Positions 27,940 through 39,411 of a stretch of 48,038 nucleotides of DNA are shown one piece after another. Numbering within the stretch: the first letter of the stretch is position 1; every line of letters begins with the position of its first letter. The DNA comes from Alteromonadaceae bacterium (GTDB taxonomy: Bacteria > Pseudomonadota > Gammaproteobacteria > Enterobacterales > Alteromonadaceae): assembly GCA_015491935.1 (NCBI GenBank), contig WGGB01000140.1, positions 1-48,038 of the forward strand. The letters run 5' to 3'. The translations under genes and the position numbers were made by a program. Under the pieces are notes generated by a model. That model did no database searches. It was given only the letters and a program-made list of their open reading frames with translations, and was not told where the DNA came from.

Positions 27940-29163
27940 CTACTTAGTGTTTTGTGATTTTAGTGCGGCAATTCTGCTTGATAAACTAAACAAACGAATA
28001 AAACCTTCGGCATGTTTTTGATCGTAAACATCGTCTTCACCAAAGGTGGCAAATTCTTCTGAATACAAACTATTTGGCGAACGACGTTGAATAACACTCG
28101 CCTGCCCCTTATATAATTTAACCACGACATCGCCAGTGACTTGCTCAGCAAGCGCTGCCGCGCCAGCGAGTTGCGCTTTGGCAAGTGGTGTAAACCAACG
28201 ACCATCATAAATTACGTGTGAAAATTCTAAGCCTATTGACTCGCGATATTTTAGTGATTCTTTATCTAAAATAAGCGTTTCAAGCCCTTTATAAGCAGCC
28301 ATTAATACTGTGCCACCTGGCGTTTCGTAACAACCTCGTGATTTCATCCCCACTAAACGATTTTCAACAATATCGATACGACCCACACCATGCGCCGCCG
28401 CTTTATCGTTTAAATACACCAATGCTTGATAAGGTGATAACTCCTTACCGTCAACGCTGACCAATTCACCTTGTTCAAAGCTTAAAGTCATTTTTTCTGG
28501 CGTATTTGGGGCATCTTGTGGATCAACCGTCATTGTCCATACTTCTTTTGATGGTTCGCACCATGGATCTTCAAGTTCACCGCCTTCGTGCGAAATATGC
28601 CACGCATTAGCATCGCGACTATAAATTTTGGTCAATGAGGCTGCGCAAGGAATATCACGCTCAGCTAAATAAGCGAGTAAGTCTTCACGCGAAACCATAT
28701 CCCATTCACGCCACGGCGCAATCACGGTAAGTTGTGGTGCAAGCGCAGCAAAGCATGACTCGAAACGTACTTGGTCATTACCTTTACCCGTACAACCATG
28801 ACAAAGTGCATCGGCACCAACTTTTAGTGCTACTTCTACATGAGCTTTAGCAATAACAGGGCGAGCCATTGAAGTTCCTAATAAATATTGCCCTTCGTAA
28901 ACCGCGCCTGTTTTAATAATTGGATAAATATAGTCTTTAACAAACTCTTCTTTTAAATCGACGACATGACATTCGCTCGCGCCAGAAGCGATAGCTTTTT
29001 CTTGAATGCCCACTAATTCTTCTTCGCCTTGACCAACATCGGCACAAAAGGCAACCACTTCACAACCATTGTAGTTTTCTTTTAACCACGGAATGATCGC
29101 TGAGGTGTCTAAACCACCAGAATAAGCTAACACCACTTTTTTTATTTGTTTGTTTTTACTCAT
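27940..29163 (-). CDS. argG: Argininosuccinate synthase
   Basis: A 407-residue enzyme that joins citrulline and aspartate with ATP. The N-type ATP pyrophosphatase loop [15 protein letters not shown] is at about 13-27. Also visible are [11 protein letters not shown]-like [16 protein letters not shown], the [13 protein letters not shown] block and [20 protein letters not shown]. The length (about 400) fits the short form of ArgG found in many bacteria, not the 447-residue E. coli form. It is followed by argH(A) after 21 bp. Upstream, a 165-bp gap with two repeat elements separates it from argF, so it could have its own promoter. Confidence 0.97.
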   Translation of the reverse strand: MSKNKQIKKVVLAYSGGLDTSAIIPWLKENYNGCEVVAFCADVGQGEEELVGIQEKAIASGASECHVVDLKEEFVKDYIYPIIKTGAVYEGQYLLGTSMARPVIAKAHVEVALKVGADALCHGCTGKGNDQVRFESCFAALAPQLTVIAPWREWDMVSREDLLAYLAERDIPCAASLTKIYSRDANAWHISHEGGELEDPWCEPSKEVWTMTVDPQDAPNTPEKMTLSFEQGELVSVDGKELSPYQALVYLNDKAAAHGVGRIDIVENRLVGMKSRGCYETPGGTVLMAAYKGLETLILDKESLKYRESIGLEFSHVIYDGRWFTPLAKAQLAGAAALAEQVTGDVVVKLYKGQASVIQRRSPNSLYSEEFATFGEDDVYDQKHAEGFIRLFSLSSRIAALKSQNTK

Positions 29164-29190
29164 ATTTCTGTACTCACTTTTAATTTTTTA

Positions 29191-29307
29191 GATCCTGAAA
29201 CAAGTTCAGAATGACGTTAAATTGATTTGTCGCGAGGTAATTTGTCGTGCCTAGCTACGACAATTACTGCAATTTGTCGAGCCTCGCTACGCTCGTGTCG
29301 ACCTACA
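29191..29307. repeat. Two repeat elements in the argG-argF gap
   Basis: GATCCTGAAACAAGTTCAGA (29191-29210) holds an inner CTGAA/TTCAG palindrome; I know this motif only as a dispersed repeat type of marine gammaproteobacteria, and no second copy is in the window. Next, TTGTCGT/ACGACAA (29242-29248 / 29257-29263) forms a hairpin. 29275-29307 is the reverse complement of the first half of the 9584-9658 element, ending in GTCGACCTACA. The second half is absent. Confidence 0.7.
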
Positions 29308-29328
29308 TTATTATGTAAGTCTTCGGTG

Positions 29329-30264
29329 TTAGTTACTAAACAGGCTAACTAATACGGCATTTTGCGCCCACATACGATTTTCAGCTTGTTCAAAGGCGAC
29401 CGACATCTCACTATCGAATAACTCAGTGGTAATTTCTTCTTCTAAATGTGCAGGTTGACAATGCATCACGGTTTTTGCTTGCGTCGCCGCCATCAATTGA
29501 TGGTTAACTTGATAAGGGGCGAATTTAGCTAAGATTGCCGCTTTCTTATCGGCATCTTCATCACCCATTGAGATCCAAGTATCAGTATAAATTACATCTT
29601 GCTGACCGATATCATCAATATTATTAGTTACAGTTATCTGCGCGCCAGATTGCAGCGCTAAGGTTTGTGCTTTGTCTAAAATAGCAGCATTTCCCTCACA
29701 ACCTTGTGGGCAAACTAAAGTAAAATCTAGCCCTAAAATAGCCGCCATTAACATTAAAGACTGCGAAACATTATTACCATCACCCACATAAGCGAGTTTT
29801 AGTTGCGCTAATTCATCTTTACCTAGCTTAGTTAAATTTTCAGAAAGGGTGACAAAATCGGCTAATGCCTGACAAGGATGATACAAATCGCATAAAGCAT
29901 TAACCACGGGCACACTGGCATACTCAGCTAATTGTAAAATTGACTCATGGCTAAATACCCGAGCAACTATGGCATCAGCCCAGCAAGAGATATTTTTAGC
30001 GTAATCACTGACCCGTTCACGCTCACCTAATTTGCCATTTTGTTGGCCTAAATACAGCGCATGACCACCGAGTTTATTAATACCAATATCAAAACTAAGG
30101 TGAGTACGTAATGACGGTTTTTCAAAAATCATCACGATAGATTTACCTGCTAATACTTGACTGTAGTTAGCAGGATTTTGTTTGATTTGCTTGGCTAAAT
30201 CGATCAGCATTAGCAATTCTTGCTGAGAACACTGATCATCAGCTAAAAAATGAGATAACGACAT
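29329..30264 (-). CDS. argF: Ornithine carbamoyltransferase
   Basis: A 311-residue enzyme that carbamoylates ornithine to citrulline. The carbamoyl-phosphate loop reads FEKPSLRTHLSF (about 49-60), with Leu in place of the usual Thr of STRT. HPCQALADF (about 128-136) and MHCQPAHLEEE (about 268-278) are the other signatures. It sits between argB (110 bp downstream) and argG (165 bp upstream-side neighbour in the chain). AAGGAAAGCTT is a good ribosome site. The SLRT variant occurs in some carbamoyltransferases; with argE present in the cluster I favour ornithine over acetylornithine as substrate. Confidence 0.93.
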   Translation of the reverse strand: MSLSHFLADDQCSQQELLMLIDLAKQIKQNPANYSQVLAGKSIVMIFEKPSLRTHLSFDIGINKLGGHALYLGQQNGKLGERERVSDYAKNISCWADAIVARVFSHESILQLAEYASVPVVNALCDLYHPCQALADFVTLSENLTKLGKDELAQLKLAYVGDGNNVSQSLMLMAAILGLDFTLVCPQGCEGNAAILDKAQTLALQSGAQITVTNNIDDIGQQDVIYTDTWISMGDEDADKKAAILAKFAPYQVNHQLMAATQAKTVMHCQPAHLEEEITTELFDSEMSVAFEQAENRMWAQNAVLVSLFSN

Positions 30265-30373
30265 AAGCTTTCCTTGGTTGTTATTGCTTGGTATTACGGC
30301 AACAACATTAAAAATTTTAATGAAAAACGATAAACATAAATAAATTTAATTATAGTAGTTTAATTCGGGTAAT

Positions 30374-31153
30374 TTAATTTGGGAGGACGCGAGTGCCAAT
30401 ATTGTCACCTGATAGCAATAGCGCTATTTTTTCAGGTGTTTTCCAACTAGCAACCGCGATACTTCGTCGTAAATGATTAGCAGCACTAAGAGCAGCATTA
30501 ACTTTAGCAGTCATGCCACCAGCAATAACACCTTGTTTAATAAGATCATCCGCTTGTTCGGTATTTAAAGAAGCTAAGCAATTTCCGTCTGCATCCCAAA
30601 CACCATCAACGTCAGTTAATAGCAATAGTTCAGCATTGAGCAGTTGGCAAATAGCGACCGCCGCATCATCAGCATTCACATTAACTAATTCACCATTAGC
30701 TAACGACCCAATAGACGCGATAACGGGTAAAAATTTAGCTTGTAATAAGTTATCGAGTAACGCACTTGACTGTGCTTTAGGCTCACCAACCTCACCTAAA
30801 TTTTTAGTTGATAACTGACAACTAACCATATTGCCATCAGTTAACGATAAACCAACCGCATTAAGTTTTAGGCTATTTGCTTGCGCAACAATGCTTTTAT
30901 TAACACAACCAGCCAAGGCACCACTAATAAAAGGCATTTGCTCTTTTGGTGTTACTCGTAAACCCTGTTTTTTAATAGTAGTAAACCCTGCTTTGCTAAG
31001 CATTTCATCCACCACACAGCCACCGCCATGTACTAAAACTATGGTTTGATCTTTTAACGATTTAATCACATTGAGTAAAGCTACCAGCGCAGATTGTTGC
31101 TCAAGAATAGCGCCGCCAATTTTGATCACTAACGGTTTTTTTGTATTAATCAT
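30374..31153 (-). CDS. argB: Acetylglutamate kinase
   Basis: A 259-residue amino-acid kinase that phosphorylates N-acetylglutamate. Visible are VIKIGGAILEQ near the N-terminus, LVHGGGCVVDEML, and NVNADDAAVAICQLL..ELLLLTDVDGVWD. The length equals the short, arginine-insensitive E. coli type (258). I chose the ATG at 31153: GGAG lies 7 nt upstream and the start overlaps the argC stop as ATGA. The longer frame beginning at 31168 lacks this. A 17-bp A/T palindrome lies in the gap to argF (30306-30322). Confidence 0.96.
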   Translation of the reverse strand: MINTKKPLVIKIGGAILEQQSALVALLNVIKSLKDQTIVLVHGGGCVVDEMLSKAGFTTIKKQGLRVTPKEQMPFISGALAGCVNKSIVAQANSLKLNAVGLSLTDGNMVSCQLSTKNLGEVGEPKAQSSALLDNLLQAKFLPVIASIGSLANGELVNVNADDAAVAICQLLNAELLLLTDVDGVWDADGNCLASLNTEQADDLIKQGVIAGGMTAKVNAALSAANHLRRSIAVASWKTPEKIALLLSGDNIGTRVLPN

Positions 31154-32259
31154 GCTGATTCTCCACACTTACTATTTAACACTTGCTGGCTCAAGAGCGA
31201 ATAAGCACTCGGCAAGCCTAAGCTAATATTCAAACACTGCACCGCTTGCGATGCCGCACCTTTTAATAAATTATCTATCGCACAGCTCACCACTAAAGTG
31301 TGTTTTTGTTGATCATATTGCCAATGTAAATCGGCAAAAGGAGTATAAGCAACGTTATCTATTTTCGGCCAATTTGGCGTTAGTCTAATTAAGGGCTGTT
31401 CTTGATAAGCATTAACATAAGCTTGCTCGACTTGAGCCGTGGTAACGTCATTATTGAGCTGCAAGGTAACAGTCGCCAATAAACCTCTTTTATAGGGCGC
31501 TAAATGCGGATTAAAAATAACCTCAGCCTGAGCTTCCTGACTAATTTCAGGTTGATGACGATGCTGTAAAATATTATATGGCGTTAAACTTACTTCATTA
31601 AAGTTAGTTGCCAATGACGCTTTACGCCCTGCGCCCGTCACACCACTAATGCCATTAACGACAATTAAACTATTTTTGATATGAAGATTATTACGGGTGA
31701 TAGGCTTTAGTGATAATAAGCTTGCCGTGGGGTAACAACCCGGTACAGCAATCAAATCGGCATTAGCTATTTCTTGTGCCTGCCATTCGGCTAGCCCATA
31801 TTGCGCTTTTGCTAAGGTATTAACATCCGCGTGTTCAAAACCATAATATTGTGGATAATCAGCCGCATTTTTTAAACGAAAGCCACCTGAGAGATCAAAT
31901 ACTTTAACACCCGCTTCAACAAATGCTTGCGCCCAATTGGCACTAAATTCGTGTGGCGTGGCAAAAAAGACGGCATCCAACTTTTCTTTAGCACAGACAA
32001 TAAAGCTATCAAACCAATCCTGAGAAAAAGAATGCAGGGGTAATTCACAGATCCCCTGCCAACGAGGGTGTAACTCGTTAAAGGTTTTACCACAGGAAAC
32101 ACTATTTTCAGACACTAATAAATGTTGTAATGCTACATGGTCATGTTGCAGTAATAAGCCAATAAGCTCAGCGCCAACATAACCGCTAGCACCAATCACC
32201 ACGACATTGATTTTTCTAATTTTTGTTCGTTTTTCTGTTGTTGCTACTTGCTTTAACAC
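31150..32259 (-). CDS. argC: N-acetyl-gamma-glutamyl-phosphate reductase
   Basis: A 369-residue NADPH-dependent reductase, third step of the arginine pathway. The nucleotide site VVVIGASGYVGAEL lies near residues 20-33, the catalytic Cys in AVPGCYPTASLL near 160, and HRHQPEI further on. I chose the GTG at 32259 because TGAGG lies 5 nt before it. The longest frame starts with TTG at 32277 without a ribosome site. The protein still carries about 16 residues more than E. coli ArgC (334) at the N-terminus. First gene of argCBFGH(A); its stop overlaps argB (ATGA). Confidence 0.93.
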   Translation of the reverse strand: MLKQVATTEKRTKIRKINVVVIGASGYVGAELIGLLLQHDHVALQHLLVSENSVSCGKTFNELHPRWQGICELPLHSFSQDWFDSFIVCAKEKLDAVFFATPHEFSANWAQAFVEAGVKVFDLSGGFRLKNAADYPQYYGFEHADVNTLAKAQYGLAEWQAQEIANADLIAVPGCYPTASLLSLKPITRNNLHIKNSLIVVNGISGVTGAGRKASLATNFNEVSLTPYNILQHRHQPEISQEAQAEVIFNPHLAPYKRGLLATVTLQLNNDVTTAQVEQAYVNAYQEQPLIRLTPNWPKIDNVAYTPFADLHWQYDQQKHTLVVSCAIDNLLKGAASQAVQCLNISLGLPSAYSLLSQQVLNSKCGESA

Positions 32260-32272
32260 TGGAACCTCAAAA

Positions 32273-32308
32273 TGCAATTTTATTCATTAAACAATAATTT
32301 TAAATTCA
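32273..32308 (-). promoter_or_regulatory. Tandem ARG-box-like operators (ArgR) before argC
   Basis: On the minus strand two 14-bp sites follow the ArgR pattern TGAAT-N4-ATTCA: TGAATTTAAAATTA (32308-32295) and TGAATAAAATTGCA (32286-32273). They lie 22 bp centre to centre, close to the 21 bp of paired ARG boxes in enterobacteria. They sit 14-50 bp upstream of the argC start, in the argC-argE control region (32260-32554), where a bound ArgR hexamer would block transcription when arginine is abundant. Confidence 0.65.
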
Positions 32309-32554
32309 GTATTTAGAGAAATAATAATAAAATTCGTGACTCTAAAATAAATAACAAAGCCAATTATCGTCGAAGTTTAAAATGCAGTTTCATTTTTGAG
32401 TAGCCATCTTGAACAAGGTTATTTACACTGTAAAATGAATTTACCAGCATTTGATTATTTATGCAATTAAATAGCATAAATATTTTGAGCTATTTTTACT
32501 GTATTGTTATTACAGTCATTGCGGAAATTTTATTTCAGGAAAAATTAAACTCTT

Positions 32555-33706
32555 ATGAGCCTAAAACTACCAAACTTTACCGATTCACTAAGCCAGCTAA
32601 TCGCTCACAACTCAATCAGCTCAACAGAAGCAAGTTGGGATCAAGGTAATTTAGCCGTTATTCAGTTGTTAGCAACGTGGTTCGAACAACTTGGCTTTAG
32701 CATAGATATTCAAGCGGTTCCCAATAGCCGTAATAAATATAACTTATTAGCAAAACTCGGTAGTGGTGAAGGTGGACTATTATTGGCTGGACACAGTGAT
32801 ACCGTGCCTTTTGACGAAAATAATTGGCAAAGCGATCCCCATAAAATATTAAGCAAAGACAATAAATTTTATGGCTTAGGTACTTGTGATATGAAAGGTT
32901 TTTTCGCCTTTATTCTACAAGTTTGTAAAGGATTAACGGCTAAGCAACTTAAAAAACCTTTGTATATTTTAGCGACTGCCGACGAAGAAACCACCATGGC
33001 TGGTGCGCGTTTTTTTGCTAAAAAACAATTAATAAAACCTGATGTCGCTATTATTGGCGAACCAACAAATTTAGTACCCGTGGTGATGCACAAGGGGCAT
33101 ATGTCGCATCGTATTAGTGTACAAGGACAATCGGGGCATTCAAGTGATCCAAGTCTGGGCGTAAATGCTATTGAAATAATGCATCAAGTGATTGGCGAGT
33201 TAATAAAACTAAAACAAAAGCTACAACAAAATTACCATAACAATCATTTTAATGTGAATACCCCCACCTTAAACTTTGGCGCCATTAATGGCGGTGATAG
33301 TGCCAACCGTATTTGTGGTCATTGTTCATTAGATATTGATATGCGCTCATTACCTAAAATGCATGATGATGAACTCATTAATTTGCTTAGCGATACTTTA
33401 AAACCACTTGCCGAAAAATATGCGAATCGTATTAGCTTTAAAGAGCTTTACCCAAGCTCACCTAGTTTCGCTCAAGAAACGAGTGAGTTTACCAGTATTG
33501 CCGAAAAAATAAGCGGCCATCACTGTTGCGCAGTAAATTATGCCACCGAAGCACCATTTATTCAGCAGTTAGGTTGTCAAACTATCGTCATGGGGCCTGG
33601 GTCAATTGATCAAGCACATCAACCTAACGAATTTTTAGAATTTAGTGAAATTAATAAAACTGAAAAATTATTAATAAATTTAATAAAACATTATTGTATC
33701 GATTAA
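32555..33706 (+). CDS. argE: Acetylornithine deacetylase
   Basis: A 383-residue M20-family zinc hydrolase that releases ornithine and acetate from N-acetylornithine. Metal-site motifs are AGHSDTVPFD (about 76-85), GLGTCDMKGFFAF (about 106-118) and ATADEETTMAGA (about 138-149). IIGEPTNLVPVVMHKGH and the C-terminal MGPGSIDQAHQPNEF complete the site. Length equals E. coli ArgE (383). It is divergent from argCBFGH(A), the E. coli/Moritella arrangement. The nearest ribosome-site-like AGGA is 14 nt before the ATG, rather distant. Confidence 0.97.
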   Translation: MSLKLPNFTDSLSQLIAHNSISSTEASWDQGNLAVIQLLATWFEQLGFSIDIQAVPNSRNKYNLLAKLGSGEGGLLLAGHSDTVPFDENNWQSDPHKILSKDNKFYGLGTCDMKGFFAFILQVCKGLTAKQLKKPLYILATADEETTMAGARFFAKKQLIKPDVAIIGEPTNLVPVVMHKGHMSHRISVQGQSGHSSDPSLGVNAIEIMHQVIGELIKLKQKLQQNYHNNHFNVNTPTLNFGAINGGDSANRICGHCSLDIDMRSLPKMHDDELINLLSDTLKPLAEKYANRISFKELYPSSPSFAQETSEFTSIAEKISGHHCCAVNYATEAPFIQQLGCQTIVMGPGSIDQAHQPNEFLEFSEINKTEKLLINLIKHYCID

Positions 33707-33848
33707 ATATCGATGAATATTTATCTATCTTTTAAGACAAAAGTCTAGCTAACCAAACTTTATGTAAAATAAACTTGACTTGGTATTGAGATACTTCTAA
33801 CCTTAACAAGTCAAACAAACTTTACATTAAATCAAGTATAGGTGACTT

Positions 33849-34295
33849 ATGAGTAAAACATTACCAAAAGATGAAAATAAACATACACAGAAAAATAACA
33901 GCTGGGAGTGTAAAAATAAAAGCAATACGCTAACTTTAGCGCGTTGGACAGCGGCTTGGCTAATAACCTTAGCGTTAGCGACTTTCAGTCCACAATTTTC
34001 TTGGGGAGAGAGTAAAATATTAACTTTATTAGCTATATTATTAAATTTACTTGTTGGCATTGGGATGATCATTGCTAATAAAAATCATCTGAAAAATTTA
34101 GATGAGTTGCAGCAAAAAATAATGTTCGAAGCGATGGCGATCACGTTAGGGGTGGGCTTAGTAACTGGCTTAAGTTATTCATTATTAGATATTACTAATA
34201 TTATTCCTTTTGATGCAGAAATTTCGAATATGTATTTTATTATGGGCTTTACCTACATCATTTCTATCGCTGTTATTAAGAGAAGATACCAATGA
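33849..34295 (+). CDS. Membrane protein paired with an XRE regulator
   Basis: A 148-residue protein with a hydrophilic N-terminus (1-28) and four predicted helices (about 33-50, 57-76, 93-113, 126-144). Between helices two and three lies the loop KNLDELQQKIMFEA. This LDELQ..I segment is characteristic of small uncharacterised membrane proteins encoded next to short XRE-type regulators. The stop overlaps the regulator's start (ATGA), so they are co-translated. The role is unknown; the pairing suggests a membrane-linked control module. AGGTG precedes the start. Confidence 0.75.
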   Translation: MSKTLPKDENKHTQKNNSWECKNKSNTLTLARWTAAWLITLALATFSPQFSWGESKILTLLAILLNLLVGIGMIIANKNHLKNLDELQQKIMFEAMAITLGVGLVTGLSYSLLDITNIIPFDAEISNMYFIMGFTYIISIAVIKRRYQ

Positions 34296-34483
34296 AAAAC
34301 CGTTTAAAGGTGTTACGTGCCGAACGAGACTGGACGCAAGCGCAACTCGCGCAAGCGTTAGGCGTTTCTCGACAAACAGTTAATGCTATTGAAAAAGGTA
34401 AATTCGATCCAAGCTTACCCTTAGCCTTTAAAGCAGCGCGATTATTTAAGTTAAAAATTGAAGAGATTTTTCAAGATGAATAA
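34292..34483 (+). CDS. Small XRE-family transcriptional regulator
   Basis: A 63-residue protein that is almost entirely a helix-turn-helix domain: LRAERDWTQAQLAQALGVSRQTVNAIEKGKFDPSLPLAFKAARLF. This is the compact YozG-like type with no effector domain. DNA binding is clear from the family, targets are not; autoregulation of the two-gene unit is plausible. It overlaps the membrane-protein gene by 4 bp and ends 26 bp from the convergent unknown gene. Confidence 0.9.
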   Translation: MKNRLKVLRAERDWTQAQLAQALGVSRQTVNAIEKGKFDPSLPLAFKAARLFKLKIEEIFQDE

Positions 34484-34509
34484 CGTTTTATTATTTACTC
34501 GTAAAAAAC

Positions 34510-35973
34510 TTAATCGCTTATTTTGTTCCATAAATTTTGATTTTTACTTATAGAAAAAAACTCTTTGGCGTGCCAACAACGGGGTAATACATCGAGTTTT
34601 TTTCTTTCTTGATGATTAGAGGCAAGTAGCTCTAGTATTTCGTCTAACCTCTCTTTACTCATCGTCGATAAGGATTTAGCCGTAGTAGGAAAATATAAAT
34701 TGCTATTTTTTTCAATACGAATATCTTGACCACGACTGATAAAAGTAAGGCTTCTCGTTGCTACCCGACATTCAGGACATTCTAATTTTTCAGGGTATAA
34801 ACGCGTTACAATAGCGTATTCAAAGCGATCTAACGGCTGACCAGATGAATCTTTAGGTATATAAGTAACGCCATAACCAATGGGGAACATCCCAGTTATT
34901 TTATAAAGTAAATCAACCACATCTTCTCGACAATGACCTCGTTCAACATTCATTTTTAAAATTTGGTAAACCTTAGGCAACAAGCGATAATCAAAATTAT
35001 CTTTGGTTGATAAAATAATTGAGGTATAAACTTGTGGGACTTTAAGTAAATTACCGATAATATCTTTTGAATTCGCCCAACGCTTTAACACTGATTGCAT
35101 AAAGGCAACTTTTTGCTTTTCTTTTTTATCAAATATATCGCGTTCAACTTTGGAATTGCCGATATATTTTCCTGTTCCAATACCTTGTGAAATATACTTC
35201 ATGGTTTGCGTGTAATTGGTTTGCAAAAGTTTTTTTCTATTCTCTTGGTCTAAAACACGATAAGGATTAGCCGTTAAGGTTTCGCCATACAAAATAGTTT
35301 TTGCGATAGGATGATGGTTACCTATATCTTGCAATATAGCGATCATAATTAAGGGGATTTTTACTGTTTCTGCAAACTCTTTATAAGCATCATCTTCATT
35401 ATTGATAAACGATTTATATTGGCTTGGTGCCATATTATCTAAGGCTTTCAATATGTAAGGATCATCAATCATGTCATTTGCATAAAGTTCATCAAATAAC
35501 CGTAAGCACAGCACTGCTTTATATAGTTGCTTGCTACGATCATTGCTTTCTGCAACTTGCTTGCCTTCGGTAGGACTTAATAATTGAATTGTACCTAAAA
35601 GACGCGAAGACTTACGCACAGTATCATCAAAATCCACACCTTCAGCCAGTGATAAAACTTCACGAGCAACACTCACTAAATGATCATGTCGTACTAAGTT
35701 TAATTCTCGCTGTTCATCATTGTAGCGTTTTAAGGTGGTTTCTGCGGCAACTAAACGCCTTTTGTAGAGGGATTTATTTTTCTCTGTAGTTTGCTGATTA
35801 AGCATGGCCGTATTTTCAGCAATGCTTTCTTTATAAGTCTGAATTTGTTGTTGCATACGTTGCAGTTGGCTAAAGTAATCACTCGCCTGCAACACTACCG
35901 AAGTGCCCACGGTACCTGAAATACTTTTTAATAACTCTTTAACTTGTTGAGTAAACGGGGTATCGCTATTCAT
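34510..35973 (-). CDS. Uncharacterised protein, N-terminal coiled coil
   Basis: A 487-residue soluble protein I do not recognise. Residues about 30-90 are a heptad-rich coiled coil (YFSQLQRMQQQIQTYKES..). The middle is helical with ILQDIGNHHPIAKTIL near 213. The stretch ILKMNVERGHCREDVVDLLYKITGMFPIGYGV (near 340-370) is reminiscent of the end of HD-GYP phosphodiesterase domains, but no HD pair or GYP motif is intact. CPEC near 400 could be half a metal site. There is no signal peptide. It has no operon partner: metF is 74 bp upstream-side on the same strand, and the XRE gene converges on its 3' end. Confidence 0.75.
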   Translation of the reverse strand: MNSDTPFTQQVKELLKSISGTVGTSVVLQASDYFSQLQRMQQQIQTYKESIAENTAMLNQQTTEKNKSLYKRRLVAAETTLKRYNDEQRELNLVRHDHLVSVAREVLSLAEGVDFDDTVRKSSRLLGTIQLLSPTEGKQVAESNDRSKQLYKAVLCLRLFDELYANDMIDDPYILKALDNMAPSQYKSFINNEDDAYKEFAETVKIPLIMIAILQDIGNHHPIAKTILYGETLTANPYRVLDQENRKKLLQTNYTQTMKYISQGIGTGKYIGNSKVERDIFDKKEKQKVAFMQSVLKRWANSKDIIGNLLKVPQVYTSIILSTKDNFDYRLLPKVYQILKMNVERGHCREDVVDLLYKITGMFPIGYGVTYIPKDSSGQPLDRFEYAIVTRLYPEKLECPECRVATRSLTFISRGQDIRIEKNSNLYFPTTAKSLSTMSKERLDEILELLASNHQERKKLDVLPRCWHAKEFFSISKNQNLWNKISD

Positions 35974-36047
35974 TGACCAACTACAAAAATTTTCCGTAGC
36001 TCCATGCTAGCCAAAAAAATGAAAAGAAACAAATGAATATTGTGAAT

Positions 36048-39409
<3,362 letters not shown>

Positions 39410-39411
39410 GC

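Noticed and set aside
32260-32277. TTG start of argC, 6 codons longer
   Set aside because: No ribosome site precedes the TTG, whereas TGAGG lies 5 nt before the GTG at 32259; the extra residues would also overlap the ARG box.
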